The notes under the pieces: generated by a model
Databases searched by the model: none
Told to the model about the DNA's origin: nothing
Seen by the model: only the letters and a program-made list of their open reading frames with translations
Program-made: the position numbers and the translations under genes
Part shown: in pieces, positions 1-5,879 of the stretch
How positions within the stretch are numbered: the first letter of the stretch is position 1
How the letters are laid out: the number at the start of each line of letters is the position of its first letter
Source: Thermoanaerobaculia bacterium
Lineage (GTDB): Bacteria > Bacteroidota > Bacteroidia > Chitinophagales > Saprospiraceae
Direction: 5' to 3'
NCBI GenBank assembly: GCA_023151335.1
Contig: JAKLJF010000299.1
Coordinates: forward strand, 1 to 6,465
DNA length: 6,465 nt

Positions 1-1
1 A

Positions 2-808
2 GCAGTAACCAAACCACATAATATCCAATCAAATTTTACCGGCCACATGGTCTACTCCCGACTTGACGGCCAAGCTTTATACGGACTATTTATTGAAAAT
101 GGTCAAGCGAAATTAACGCTTACGGCTGGAGAGCATGATAGCACATTACCAAGATGTTGCTGTGTCACCGTAGAGAGTATCACCGTATATTTGGGAGACA
201 ATTCATGGACGACTTATTATGTAGATTGCTATTTGTTCGTACTTGGCGGGGGCCCAGGCGGGTCTTTTGGCTTTGACCCTGGCTGGTGGGGTTATACTCC
301 AATTGAGCCATGTTCTACCTGCTCCGGTGGGGGTGGCTTTACCCCTCCAATATGCCCCGATGGCAGCCTGATGTCGGAATCTGGGGAATGCTTATGCTCT
401 GACGGCAACCCCATTCCAGCTAATGGAGAGTGCCCGCAAGGGCCCTGCAGATTGACAAACACGTATGTTATTTCCTCTGGCCCTTACGTCTCGAGTGACT
501 TTATCGGTTTACTTCCGCTACCCTGGTATGCTTTTTCAAATGTATCCGGCTTATTGAAGAATTGTGATACTGGAGACGCAACATTCAACACTATGCTGGC
601 GGAAAATGGAGCAACAGAAGGCAGTGTGGAATTGGTATCAGCTAGTAACCTTGTAATAGGCGCCGAAAACTACTCCGGTTCCAGGAAATGGAAAATTACT
701 AATTTTAGTTCAGCAACCTTTCGTGTAACTATTGTTACCATGATTGCCAACTTCTCGTCAACTGAGTATGCAGAGAAGGATATGGTTATTTTTCTGCCTT
801 ACAATTAA
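2..808 (+). CDS. Cys/Gly-rich exported-type protein of unknown function, 5' partial
   Basis: The frame is open to the left edge: 15 sense codons precede the first ATG (position 47), so this is most likely the 3' part of a longer gene whose N-terminus and any signal peptide are not visible. No function is recognised. Counting from that ATG, residues 1-65 look beta-rich and contain a CCC triplet (37-39). A Gly/Trp/Pro-rich linker follows (66-100), with a CSTC motif. Residues 103-134 hold a compact Cys cluster (C103, C115, C117, C129, C134) with CPDG and CSDG motifs, resembling a small disulfide-bonded module. The C-terminal third (135-253) is Ser/Thr/Asn-rich, probably a beta domain, with one Cys (173). 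Twelve cysteines suggest an extracytoplasmic location (inference). The opening 'YSRLDGQALYGLFIENG' recalls, from memory, a Bacteroidota family of surface proteins with a Cys/Gly-rich middle. The next gene, a lipoprotein, starts 75 bases downstream on the same strand with no clear terminator between, suggesting co-transcription. Composition is AT-richer than the DNA after 1432. Confidence 0.72.
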   Translation, partial: AVTKPHNIQSNFTGHMVYSRLDGQALYGLFIENGQAKLTLTAGEHDSTLPRCCCVTVESITVYLGDNSWTTYYVDCYLFVLGGGPGGSFGFDPGWWGYTPIEPCSTCSGGGGFTPPICPDGSLMSESGECLCSDGNPIPANGECPQGPCRLTNTYVISSGPYVSSDFIGLLPLPWYAFSNVSGLLKNCDTGDATFNTMLAENGATEGSVELVSASNLVIGAENYSGSRKWKITNFSSATFRVTIVTMIANFSSTEYAEKDMVIFLPYN

Positions 809-883
809 AAACACCAGGATTTTCAAGATAAAATTGCTTCTTTTGAATCCTAAAACCGTCTCTTTGATAAAAAACGACATATT

Positions 884-1432
884 ATGAAACAAACAATTTT
901 TATACTAGTTTGCTTAACAATTTTGGCAAATTCTTGCAGCACTGTTAAAGAAGACGAAACTCAACCTCCAACTGTATTGCAGCCATTACCCGATGCCCTC
1001 ACACGCGAACAAATACTTGATGTCGCTGATAAATATGGGCTCCGGGACAGCATTGCGATAGGATATGTTTCGCACAAATTTCAGCCATTTCCGCCTGAGG
1101 CTTACCCATATTTGAATGCTCAATATTGGGAAGGTTTCTTTCTACGTTGGAGGAAATACCTTGACAAGGCAGCAGAGCAAAAAATGTTTGATCTTCAAAA
1201 AGCGAATATAAAAACCGTACAGGAGTATTTTAACCTAATTGAACGTTTTCCCTTGATCCGCCAAAGCATGGTGGAAGCCGCCGGCGGCCAGGAAGCATAC
1301 AATAAAGATAAGCAATATACCCTATCCCATAAATATCATATCTATCTTGGTACGACTGGCGTTATTGCCTTAATACCTGCGGAAAAAGATAACGGGACAT
1401 ATCCAGGTATAAGGCTTGACAAAGGCGAATAA
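884..1432 (+). CDS. Small predicted lipoprotein of unknown function
   Basis: This encodes 182 residues. The N-terminus is a lipoprotein signal: MKQ, a hydrophobic stretch (residues 4-15), then Ala-Asn-Ser-Cys with C18 as the probable lipidated cysteine. A polar, acidic linker follows (STVKEDETQPP), as expected for a Bacteroidota membrane-anchored protein. The mature part (about 35-182) is not recognised. It is mostly helical in appearance, aromatic-rich, with a central segment YWEGFFLRWRKYLDKAAEQ (about 81-99) and a C-terminal beta-like stretch (HIYLGTTGVIALIPAEK). There are no cysteines after C18, no transmembrane segment after the signal and no obvious catalytic motif. The ATG at 884 is chosen because the signal sequence starts there. 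No Shine-Dalgarno is seen; the upstream bases are A-rich, which is usual in this phylum. It probably shares a transcript with the Cys-rich gene before it. It is the last gene in AT-rich sequence; GC content rises sharply directly after its TAA. Confidence 0.8.
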   Translation: MKQTIFILVCLTILANSCSTVKEDETQPPTVLQPLPDALTREQILDVADKYGLRDSIAIGYVSHKFQPFPPEAYPYLNAQYWEGFFLRWRKYLDKAAEQKMFDLQKANIKTVQEYFNLIERFPLIRQSMVEAAGGQEAYNKDKQYTLSHKYHIYLGTTGVIALIPAEKDNGTYPGIRLDKGE

Positions 1433-1500
1433 TAAACCCACAACGCTTCCCGGCGGAAATCAACAGGCAGCGGTAACTCGGCCCCCGGCGCCGGCCCGGA

Positions 1501-1731
1501 ATGGTGTACACTCAGGCCGTGGATGCCTATCGCAAATACCGCACATTTGACAGCGATACCGGCAAAACGGATTGGGACCTCTGCCTTTTTTACGTGGCGG
1601 ATTACCAACGCTATCGCTCCGAATTTCAAACGCTGCTCAATAAAATCACTGGCGACGCCAAACACCCCCGGCGCGACAAGGCCGCGACGCTGCGGGATGC
1701 GTTGGCGGAGCGAGGGATTTGGCCGAAGTAG
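1501..1731 (+). pseudogene. Short GC-rich reading frame, probable 3' remnant of a disrupted gene
   Basis: This frame encodes 76 residues from the ATG at 1501 to a TAG at 1729. Its composition is protein-like (YTQAVDAYRKY, DWDLCLFYVADYQRY, an amphipathic basic C-terminal half) with GC-rich third codon positions like the genes to the right, so it is likely coding or recently coding. I do not recognise the family. Several points argue for a remnant: there is no ribosome-binding site or promoter, the preceding 68 bases are GC-rich and coding-like, and an in-frame TAA at 1474 breaks the upstream extension. Another frame stays open upstream (about 1443-1500, TLPGGNQQAAVTRPPAPARNG), so a frameshift near 1500 could have separated the two parts. 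The AT-rich block ending at 1432 may have replaced the rest of the gene. The alternative is a genuine small protein. It is followed at once by a strong terminator, as a gene end would be. Confidence 0.4.
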
Positions 1732-1808
1732 GCGGGCATTTTCAGGCTATAAATTTTTTTTTTCAAAAAAGGTACTCCCCCCAGGGGTACCTTTTTTTCA
1801 TGCCCGCC
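1731..1808. repeat. Outer inverted repeat enclosing the terminator
   Basis: GGCGGGCAT (1731-1739) is perfectly complementary to ATGCCCGCC (1800-1808), 9 of 9. The 60 bases between them contain a T10 tract and the terminator hairpin, giving a nested structure. The left arm overlaps the last base of the TAG stop codon at 1729-1731. It may be an extended base to the terminator structure or the ends of a small repeat element; the sequence alone does not decide. Confidence 0.6.
1765..1798 (+). terminator. Strong intrinsic terminator (can act in both directions)
   Basis: The left arm 1765-1780 (A6, GGTAC, a bulged T, CCCC) pairs with the right arm 1784-1798 (GGGGTACC followed by T7) across the loop CCA. 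The core stem is nine GC-rich pairs, extended by A-T pairs, and ends in a T run on the plus strand. The A6 on the left gives a U run on the opposite transcript as well. It ends the frame that stops at 1731 and insulates the T9SS gene starting at 1855. A further T10 tract lies just upstream (1754-1763). Confidence 0.85.
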
Positions 1809-1854
1809 TCTAACCCATAAAATCAACACCATTCACGATCAAAATGCATGTAAA

Positions 1855-3951
1855 ATGAAAAACATCTTCTCCTGTCTGTTCGCCCTGTTCCTGCTGGCAT
1901 CCGAGGTTTTCGGACAACAAATAAACTCGGTCACCCACGTACCAAACCCCGCTTATGCCGGCAACTCCGTATCGCTCGACATGAACATCCGGCTTTGGCC
2001 GCATTATGATCTGATGGGCGAGTATATCGCCTGGTCGGGTAGTAACGTGTACATATACCTCGATTTCGACTACAATCCGCCGACCCCCTGGATGCCGGGC
2101 ATTGCCGTGGACATCGATTACACCGTCGTTCTGGGCACGCTTGGCGCGGGCACTTATACCGCCCGCGTCCTCGATTTCGACAACGGCACGACGTTGTACA
2201 CCTACTCTTTTTCGGTGCTTGGCGGCTGTAACCCGCCCACCCTGAGCCAACTCGCCGTCTCGAACCTCGGCTGCACTTCGGCCACGCTGCAATGCAACGT
2301 CGGCGGAGTGAGCGGTTACGGCTACCGCTATCGGCCGGTCAATTCCAGCACCTGGACTACGGTGAGTTCCACCCCGTACAACTATCTGAACGTCACGAAT
2401 CTCCAGTCCAACACCCATTATGTTTTCCAGGCCCGCGTGTGGTGTGGCGGCACGGCCTCTGCATGGTCGCCGGACAAATATTTCCTCACCTGCCAAAGCG
2501 GCGGCGCCGGCACCTGCTCCAACCCGTACAACGCTTATTGCGGCAACACGTACACCGGCAACAACGCGGCGGGAACCAACAACTACAACAGCTACGGTAC
2601 GCTCTTTACCCAGATGTACGGTCCCGAAGTGTTTTATCAACTCACCCTGACGCAACCCGGCCCGCTGACCCTCACGCTCACTGGTCTGGCCTACAATCAG
2701 GATCTCGACCTGATCGTACTGTCGTCGGGCTGCAATGCCAATGCCATCGTGGCCTACAGCGGCAACAACGGCAACAACAATGAATACATCAACGTCGGTT
2801 ATTTAGCGGCGGGCACCTACCGCATCGTCATCGACGGTTGGAATTATTCAGTAAGCAATTACGTGCTGACCGTGCAGTGCAATACTTTCACCTGCCAGCC
2901 ACCCGCTCCGAGTCAACTGTACGCCAGCAATATCACGGCCTATTCGGCACGGATACACTGCAACTACACCGGGGCAAGCGGGTTCGACTGGCGTTACCGC
3001 AAATCGGGCACCATCACTTGGCTCGATCTGCCGGGCGGCAGCGCCAGTTACTATAATCTGTCGGGCCTCAGCGCCAGCACCATGTACGAATTCCAATCCA
3101 GCGTATTCTGCAACGGCGCCTGGACGCCCTGGTCGGCCAGCCAATACTTCACCACCTCCGGCGCGGGCATCAGCACGCCCGTCAACGACGAACACTGCAA
3201 CGCCGTCACGCTGAGCGCCGGCAGCGGCTGCAACCCCGTGGCCGGCACCAACATCGGCGCCACCACCTCCCTGTACCCGAACCTGCCCACGGAATGTAAC
3301 AGCACCAACATGCGCGACGTGTGGTACCGCGTGCAAACGCCCTCCACCGGCAAAGTAATGGTCTCCACCTTCCCCGGCATCATGACCGACGCGGTCATCG
3401 CCGTGTACTTCGGCAGCTGCAACAGCCTTTCGCCCGGCGTACCGAACTACTGTTTCGACTGGAACCCAAGCAATGGCGACGAGATGCCGGATGTTACCCT
3501 GACCAGCCCTCCCGGCACCTGGTGGTACATCCGCGTGTGGGGTTACGGCGGCTCTACCGGCACCTTCTCCATTTGCGCCCAGGCGGTGAACAACCTTACA
3601 GAAGATGAAAACACCGTGGGTACTGGCGGTGGGAGCGAAGACCGCGGCAGCAATGCCGACCTCGGCGCGCTAACCAATGATACTCCTGCAAGTGAACCGC
3701 AAAAACTGACCCTTTCGCCTTCGCCCGCCCGCGAATTTGTGCAATGCGCCGTCGAACTCGAAGCAGATGCGGAACTGGATATCCGGGTATTCGACCTGGG
3801 CGGTCGTCCGGTACTGCAACGGGAAGGTATTGGCGCCACTGCCGGCGCTTTTTCCGAACGGCTCGATGTTGCCAGTTTACCCGCCGGGCTCTATATCGTC
3901 AGGATGAGCGACGGGACGCGGGAATGGACCGGGAAGTTAGTGATTGAGTGA
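1855..3951 (+). CDS. T9SS-secreted multidomain surface protein (FN3 and PPC-like repeats)
   Basis: This encodes 698 residues. A signal peptide (1-20, ...ASEVFG, cut before QQ) directs Sec export. The order of parts is: an Ig-like beta region (about 25-122); fibronectin type III domain 1 (about 126-213); a PPC-like beta domain (about 219-341, with DLDLIVLSSGC and AAGTYRIVIDG); FN3 domain 2 (about 348-434); a second PPC-like domain starting NDEHCNAVTL (about 443-576, with DVWYRV and WWYIRVWGYG); an acidic/Gly linker (577-615); and a C-terminal T9SS type A sorting domain (616-698: LSPSPAREFV, LDIRVFDLGGRPV, LPAGLYIVRM, ending GKLVIE). The sorting domain is normally removed after passage through the outer membrane. 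No enzymatic domain or catalytic motif is visible, so an adhesive or structural cell-surface role is inferred. The ATG at 1855 gives a clean signal peptide. The upstream gene is separated by a strong terminator, so this is probably its own unit. The final codons lie in an octamer tandem repeat. The gene converges on the minus-strand gene ending at 4329. Confidence 0.9.
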   Translation: MKNIFSCLFALFLLASEVFGQQINSVTHVPNPAYAGNSVSLDMNIRLWPHYDLMGEYIAWSGSNVYIYLDFDYNPPTPWMPGIAVDIDYTVVLGTLGAGTYTARVLDFDNGTTLYTYSFSVLGGCNPPTLSQLAVSNLGCTSATLQCNVGGVSGYGYRYRPVNSSTWTTVSSTPYNYLNVTNLQSNTHYVFQARVWCGGTASAWSPDKYFLTCQSGGAGTCSNPYNAYCGNTYTGNNAAGTNNYNSYGTLFTQMYGPEVFYQLTLTQPGPLTLTLTGLAYNQDLDLIVLSSGCNANAIVAYSGNNGNNNEYINVGYLAAGTYRIVIDGWNYSVSNYVLTVQCNTFTCQPPAPSQLYASNITAYSARIHCNYTGASGFDWRYRKSGTITWLDLPGGSASYYNLSGLSASTMYEFQSSVFCNGAWTPWSASQYFTTSGAGISTPVNDEHCNAVTLSAGSGCNPVAGTNIGATTSLYPNLPTECNSTNMRDVWYRVQTPSTGKVMVSTFPGIMTDAVIAVYFGSCNSLSPGVPNYCFDWNPSNGDEMPDVTLTSPPGTWWYIRVWGYGGSTGTFSICAQAVNNLTEDENTVGTGGGSEDRGSNADLGALTNDTPASEPQKLTLSPSPAREFVQCAVELEADAELDIRVFDLGGRPVLQREGIGATAGAFSERLDVASLPAGLYIVRMSDGTREWTGKLVIE

Positions 3952-4001
3952 TTGAGTGATTGAGTGATTGAGTGATTGAGTGATTGAGTGATTGAGTGAT
4001 T
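3939..4001. repeat. Octamer tandem repeat, (AGTGATTG) x about 7.9
   Basis: Seven perfect copies of AGTGATTG start at 3939, 3947, 3955, 3963, 3971, 3979 and 3987. A final 7 of 8 copy runs 3995-4001. The array starts inside the T9SS gene: its first 13 bases supply the last codons (V-I-E) and the TGA stop at 3949-3951. Because the unit is 8 bases and contains TGA, a stop appears in every forward frame within three units, so copy-number change should not lengthen the protein. No variant copies are present, which suggests recent expansion by slippage. Confidence 0.95.
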
Positions 4002-4056
4002 AATGCCTCGGTACCGCCGGGCCATGGCCGAACATAACCCGCGAACCGCCCCCTAT

Positions 4057-4189
4057 CCCTCTTTTTCCCGCTCCGAACTTGTCATCCCGGAGGGGACCGT
4101 CCGATCTACGAAGGCTTTTCACGCGGGCTTCCCCCCGCAGACCGGACGGTTCCCTCCGGGATGACAAGTTTGGAGCAGGGAAAAGAGGG
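4057..4189. repeat. 51-bp inverted repeat, large hairpin, REP-like intergenic element
   Basis: The left arm 4057-4107 and right arm 4139-4189 are complementary at 46 of 51 positions with no gaps, separated by a 31-base spacer (4108-4138). The five differences (arm positions 10, 13, 19, 39 and 48) are all transitions. In a plus-strand transcript three become G-U pairs, leaving only two mismatches. The core of each arm is CTTGTCATCCCGGAGGG. The spacer holds a smaller GCGGG/CCCGC stem (4123-4127 and 4134-4138). It lies between two converging genes, so it could stop transcription from both sides, although there is no terminal T run of the usual kind. A dispersed extragenic palindrome is the other reading; this needs genome-wide copies to confirm. 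No transposase or target-site duplication was seen. Confidence 0.9.
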
Positions 4190-4303
4190 AAGGAGCGCTT
4201 CGCGGCAAGCCTCGGCGGTATAGCGAAGGGAGACACACCCCCGGTATAGTTTTGATATGCACTTAACGGGATGTAATCCTGCTTTTCCTTAAACGTAAAA
4301 TCG

Positions 4304-4315
4304 GCGGTAAACCGC
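4304..4315 (-). terminator. Weak candidate terminator for the minus-strand coiled-coil gene
   Basis: The palindrome GCGGT-AA-ACCGC lies 13 bases past the stop codon of the minus-strand gene. On that strand it is followed by CGATTTTACG, a short U-rich run. The stem is only four to five pairs with a tiny loop and the U run is short, so this is tentative. The large inverted repeat further downstream may be the real transcription end. Confidence 0.25.
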
Positions 4316-4328
4316 GGGACAAATCCGT

Positions 4329-5441
4329 TTACATCCTTTTCTCTTTCATCACCTCGACGTCAAAACCCAGTTCCCGTAGTTTTTCCGGACTGAGTTCTTC
4401 CAGGCTTTTGATCTCCAGCGCTTTGCCGTCTTTGTTTTTGAACGTGACGATCACGGTTTCGCGGTTTTCCACCTCGCGTTGGTCGCGTTGTGCGCGGGCG
4501 GAAAGTTCTTCTGCCTGGCTGATGGCCTGGTTGAGTTGAGTGAGGGCCGCGGCTTCGCGTTCCTGTGCTTCGCGGAGTTGTTGTTGCAGGTTTTCGGAGC
4601 GTTCGATGTTGTGCGTCAGTATCCGTTTCAGGTCTTCCACCTGGGCTTTGGCTTCGCGCAGTTCATTTTCTTTGGCTTTGCGTTCTTCCTCGGCGCGGGC
4701 CGCTTCGAGGCGGGCGCGTTCGGCCTTTTCGCGGCGCGCCAGTTCTTCCGAGCTCACGAGTTGGTTGCAATTCTGGAGCGAGAGCAGTTTTTCCAAAGCC
4801 ACGATGTCTACCGACACCACGTAGTCCACCTTGAACTGGTCGGTGCTGCTGTATACCTCGCCGCCGGCACTGAAAGCCATGCCGCTGATCTCGCTGGAAG
4901 CGCCGGCTTTCTGGTAGGCGCGGGTGTAGATGGTGGTCAGTTTGGCTGAACGGATGTAATAGGTTTTCCTTTTGGTTTCGGCGGGTACGTTATTGGACGA
5001 TTTGCAGATTTCGAGATAGGGAATATAGTCTTCCGGCAAAAAAGCCACTGCCACATCCTTGATGATGAGTTCGTAAATGTTGTCCTTTTCCACCTTGGTG
5101 GAGGCGATGCAATAGGCGCCGTTGAACTTGAACTTGTTGTCGATCTTGGCGCTGTAGATCACGTCGGACGTGGAGGTGGATACCACCGGCGGCTTGTCCT
5201 GCCGCACAAAACGCGTGAGCACCGAGGTTTTGTTGTCCTCGATCAGGATCATGGCGCCCACCAATTGGTCGATGTTGTTGACAAAGCCGGCCAGGCCCTT
5301 GATAAAGGTGCGTTCCTTGTACGACTGGGGCAGGTCGAAACCGAGCGTGACGGAGTTAAGTTTTATCTTCCGGGAAGGCTGGGCCTGGGTTGTGGAGGTG
5401 AAGACACCAAAAACGAAGAGCAGGATAATACGGTACGGCAT
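4329..5441 (-). CDS. Exported coiled-coil protein of unknown function
   Basis: The chosen start (ATG at 5441-5439) gives 370 residues beginning MPYRIILLFVFGVFTSTTQA, a good Sec signal peptide probably cut after the TQA at residue 20. An in-frame ATG 30 bases upstream (5471) would add ten residues (MPRLLKANSK) ahead of it and is less likely. Residues about 21-225 form a mixed beta domain I do not recognise, with Asn/Asp-rich turns, aromatic repeats (YYIRSAKLTTIYTRAYQKAG) and motifs such as VDYVVSVDIVALEKLL. From about 230 to 330 there is a charged, Ala/Glu/Arg-rich heptad stretch typical of a long coiled coil. A short tail (about 331-370: VIVTFKNKDGKALEIKSLEELSPEKLRELGFDVEV) looks like a small beta-alpha unit. 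There is no lipobox and no T9SS sorting domain, so the periplasm is the likely location. It is probably monocistronic and divergent from the toxin-antitoxin module. A structural or scaffolding role is possible but unproven. Confidence 0.82.
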   Translation of the reverse strand: MPYRIILLFVFGVFTSTTQAQPSRKIKLNSVTLGFDLPQSYKERTFIKGLAGFVNNIDQLVGAMILIEDNKTSVLTRFVRQDKPPVVSTSTSDVIYSAKIDNKFKFNGAYCIASTKVEKDNIYELIIKDVAVAFLPEDYIPYLEICKSSNNVPAETKRKTYYIRSAKLTTIYTRAYQKAGASSEISGMAFSAGGEVYSSTDQFKVDYVVSVDIVALEKLLSLQNCNQLVSSEELARREKAERARLEAARAEEERKAKENELREAKAQVEDLKRILTHNIERSENLQQQLREAQEREAAALTQLNQAISQAEELSARAQRDQREVENRETVIVTFKNKDGKALEIKSLEELSPEKLRELGFDVEVMKEKRM

Positions 5442-5523
5442 TTTACTGTTTGCTTTGAGTAATCGGGGCAAATAACGACGGAAATAGGGTTGGCGTATAT
5501 ACCATTAGGGTATTGACTTCATA

Positions 5524-5558
5524 TTTGGCCCCAAAAATCAGGTTTTTTTTTACCTTTG
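5524..5558 (+). promoter_or_regulatory. Candidate Bacteroidota promoter for the toxin-antitoxin genes
   Basis: TACCTTTG (5551-5558) matches the Bacteroidota -7 consensus TAnnTTTG exactly. A TTTG at 5524-5527 can serve as the -33 element, with a 23-base spacer at the long end of the accepted range. The spacer contains an uninterrupted T run adjoining the -7 box. Transcription would begin near 5565, leaving a leader of about 75 bases before the ATG at 5643. A second exact match, TAATTTTG (5620-5627), lies closer to the gene but lacks a well-placed -33 element. Confidence 0.5.
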
Positions 5559-5563
5559 TGGCC
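5527..5563. promoter_or_regulatory. Inverted repeat over the promoter, candidate operator
   Basis: GGCCCCAAA (5527-5535) and TTTGTGGCC (5555-5563) are complementary at 8 of 9 positions with a 19-base spacer. The right arm overlaps the -7 element and the left arm abuts the -33 element. This placement would suit autoregulation by the antitoxin or the toxin-antitoxin complex, as in many type II modules; binding is inferred, not shown. Confidence 0.35.
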
Positions 5564-5642
5564 GTTAATACGGTGCCAGGTTTTGATGTTCTGATAGCTC
5601 CATACAACTCAAAGTCTACTAATTTTGTAAAAAATCTTGGAT

Positions 5643-5879
5643 ATGGAATTCAAACATATCGTTTCAAACCCTGCCATATTAGGAGGTAAACCTGTTATTC
5701 GGGGAAGTCGCATAAGCGTACAACTCATTCTGGAATGGATTGCTTCGGCAGCTTCCATCCAAGATATCATTAAAAAATATCCGTATCTGAGCGAGGAAGG
5801 AGTACGAGAGGCTATTTTATATGCTTCTAACTTTATGGCAAATGAGATTTTAATCGAAGTCGACTCCCCCTCTTCATGA
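5643..5879 (+). CDS. DUF433 family antitoxin
   Basis: This encodes 78 residues from the ATG at 5643. A TTG six bases upstream (5637) is in frame but is a less likely start. The sequence carries the DUF433 signature throughout: IVSNPAILGGKPVIRGSRISVQLILEWIASAASIQDIIKKYPYLSEEGVREAILYAS. This family has a small helix-turn-helix-like fold and is commonly the antitoxin beside a PIN-like DUF5615 toxin. It is expected to bind and neutralise the toxin and may repress its own promoter. The length is typical. The TGA stop overlaps the toxin ATG in an ATGA (5876-5879), a sign of translational coupling. The C-terminal residues after about 65 (EILIEVDSPSS) are a plausible toxin-binding tail. The gene is AT-richer than the flanking coiled-coil and VOC genes, consistent with acquisition as a module. 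Confidence 0.9.
   Translation: MEFKHIVSNPAILGGKPVIRGSRISVQLILEWIASAASIQDIIKKYPYLSEEGVREAILYASNFMANEILIEVDSPSS

Larger units (their letters stand above)
3952..4328. other. Gene-free convergent intergenic region
   Basis: This 377-base region separates the ends of the T9SS gene and the minus-strand coiled-coil gene. It contains most of the octamer array (to 4001) and the 51-bp inverted repeat. Outside that hairpin a weaker pair, TACCGCCG (4012-4019) and CGGCGGTA (4213-4220), could extend the fold. The remaining bases (about 4221-4328) hold only a small palindrome near 4304-4315. I see no credible coding frame, tRNA or promoter. Confidence 0.75.

Noticed and set aside
816..851. Inverted repeat AGGATT(TT)CAA / TTGAATCCT between the Cys-rich gene and the lipoprotein gene
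   Set aside because: The stem is short, AT-rich and bulged, with a long loop and no T run after it; too weak to call a terminator.
1342..1665. Minus-strand open frame of 107 residues
   Set aside because: It straddles the lipoprotein end, the composition break and the 76-residue frame; no start signal or recognisable protein.
1523..1813. Alternative plus frame of 96 residues overlapping the 1501-1731 frame
   Set aside because: It reads through the terminator hairpin and outer repeat (C-terminal FFFSKKVLPPGVPFF), so it cannot be a natural gene end.
1844..1858. Tiny upstream frame ATG CAT GTA AAA TGA overlapping the T9SS gene start
   Set aside because: A four-codon leader in A-rich sequence can arise by chance; nothing shows that it is translated.
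1810..2655. Long open frame on the minus strand (281 residues)
   Set aside because: It lies almost wholly opposite the T9SS gene. Its Val/Arg/Ala/Gly-rich, low-complexity translation is what GC-rich third codon positions produce on the reverse strand, and it has no start signal or domain.
4000..4236. Minus-strand open frame of 78 residues across the 51-bp inverted repeat
   Set aside because: It is made largely of the two repeat arms and the spacer; there is no coding signature.
4479..4949. Plus-strand open frame of 156 residues opposite the coiled-coil gene
   Set aside because: It mirrors the repetitive Glu/Ala/Arg codons of the coiled coil and gives a Phe/Ala/Gly-rich translation with no domain.
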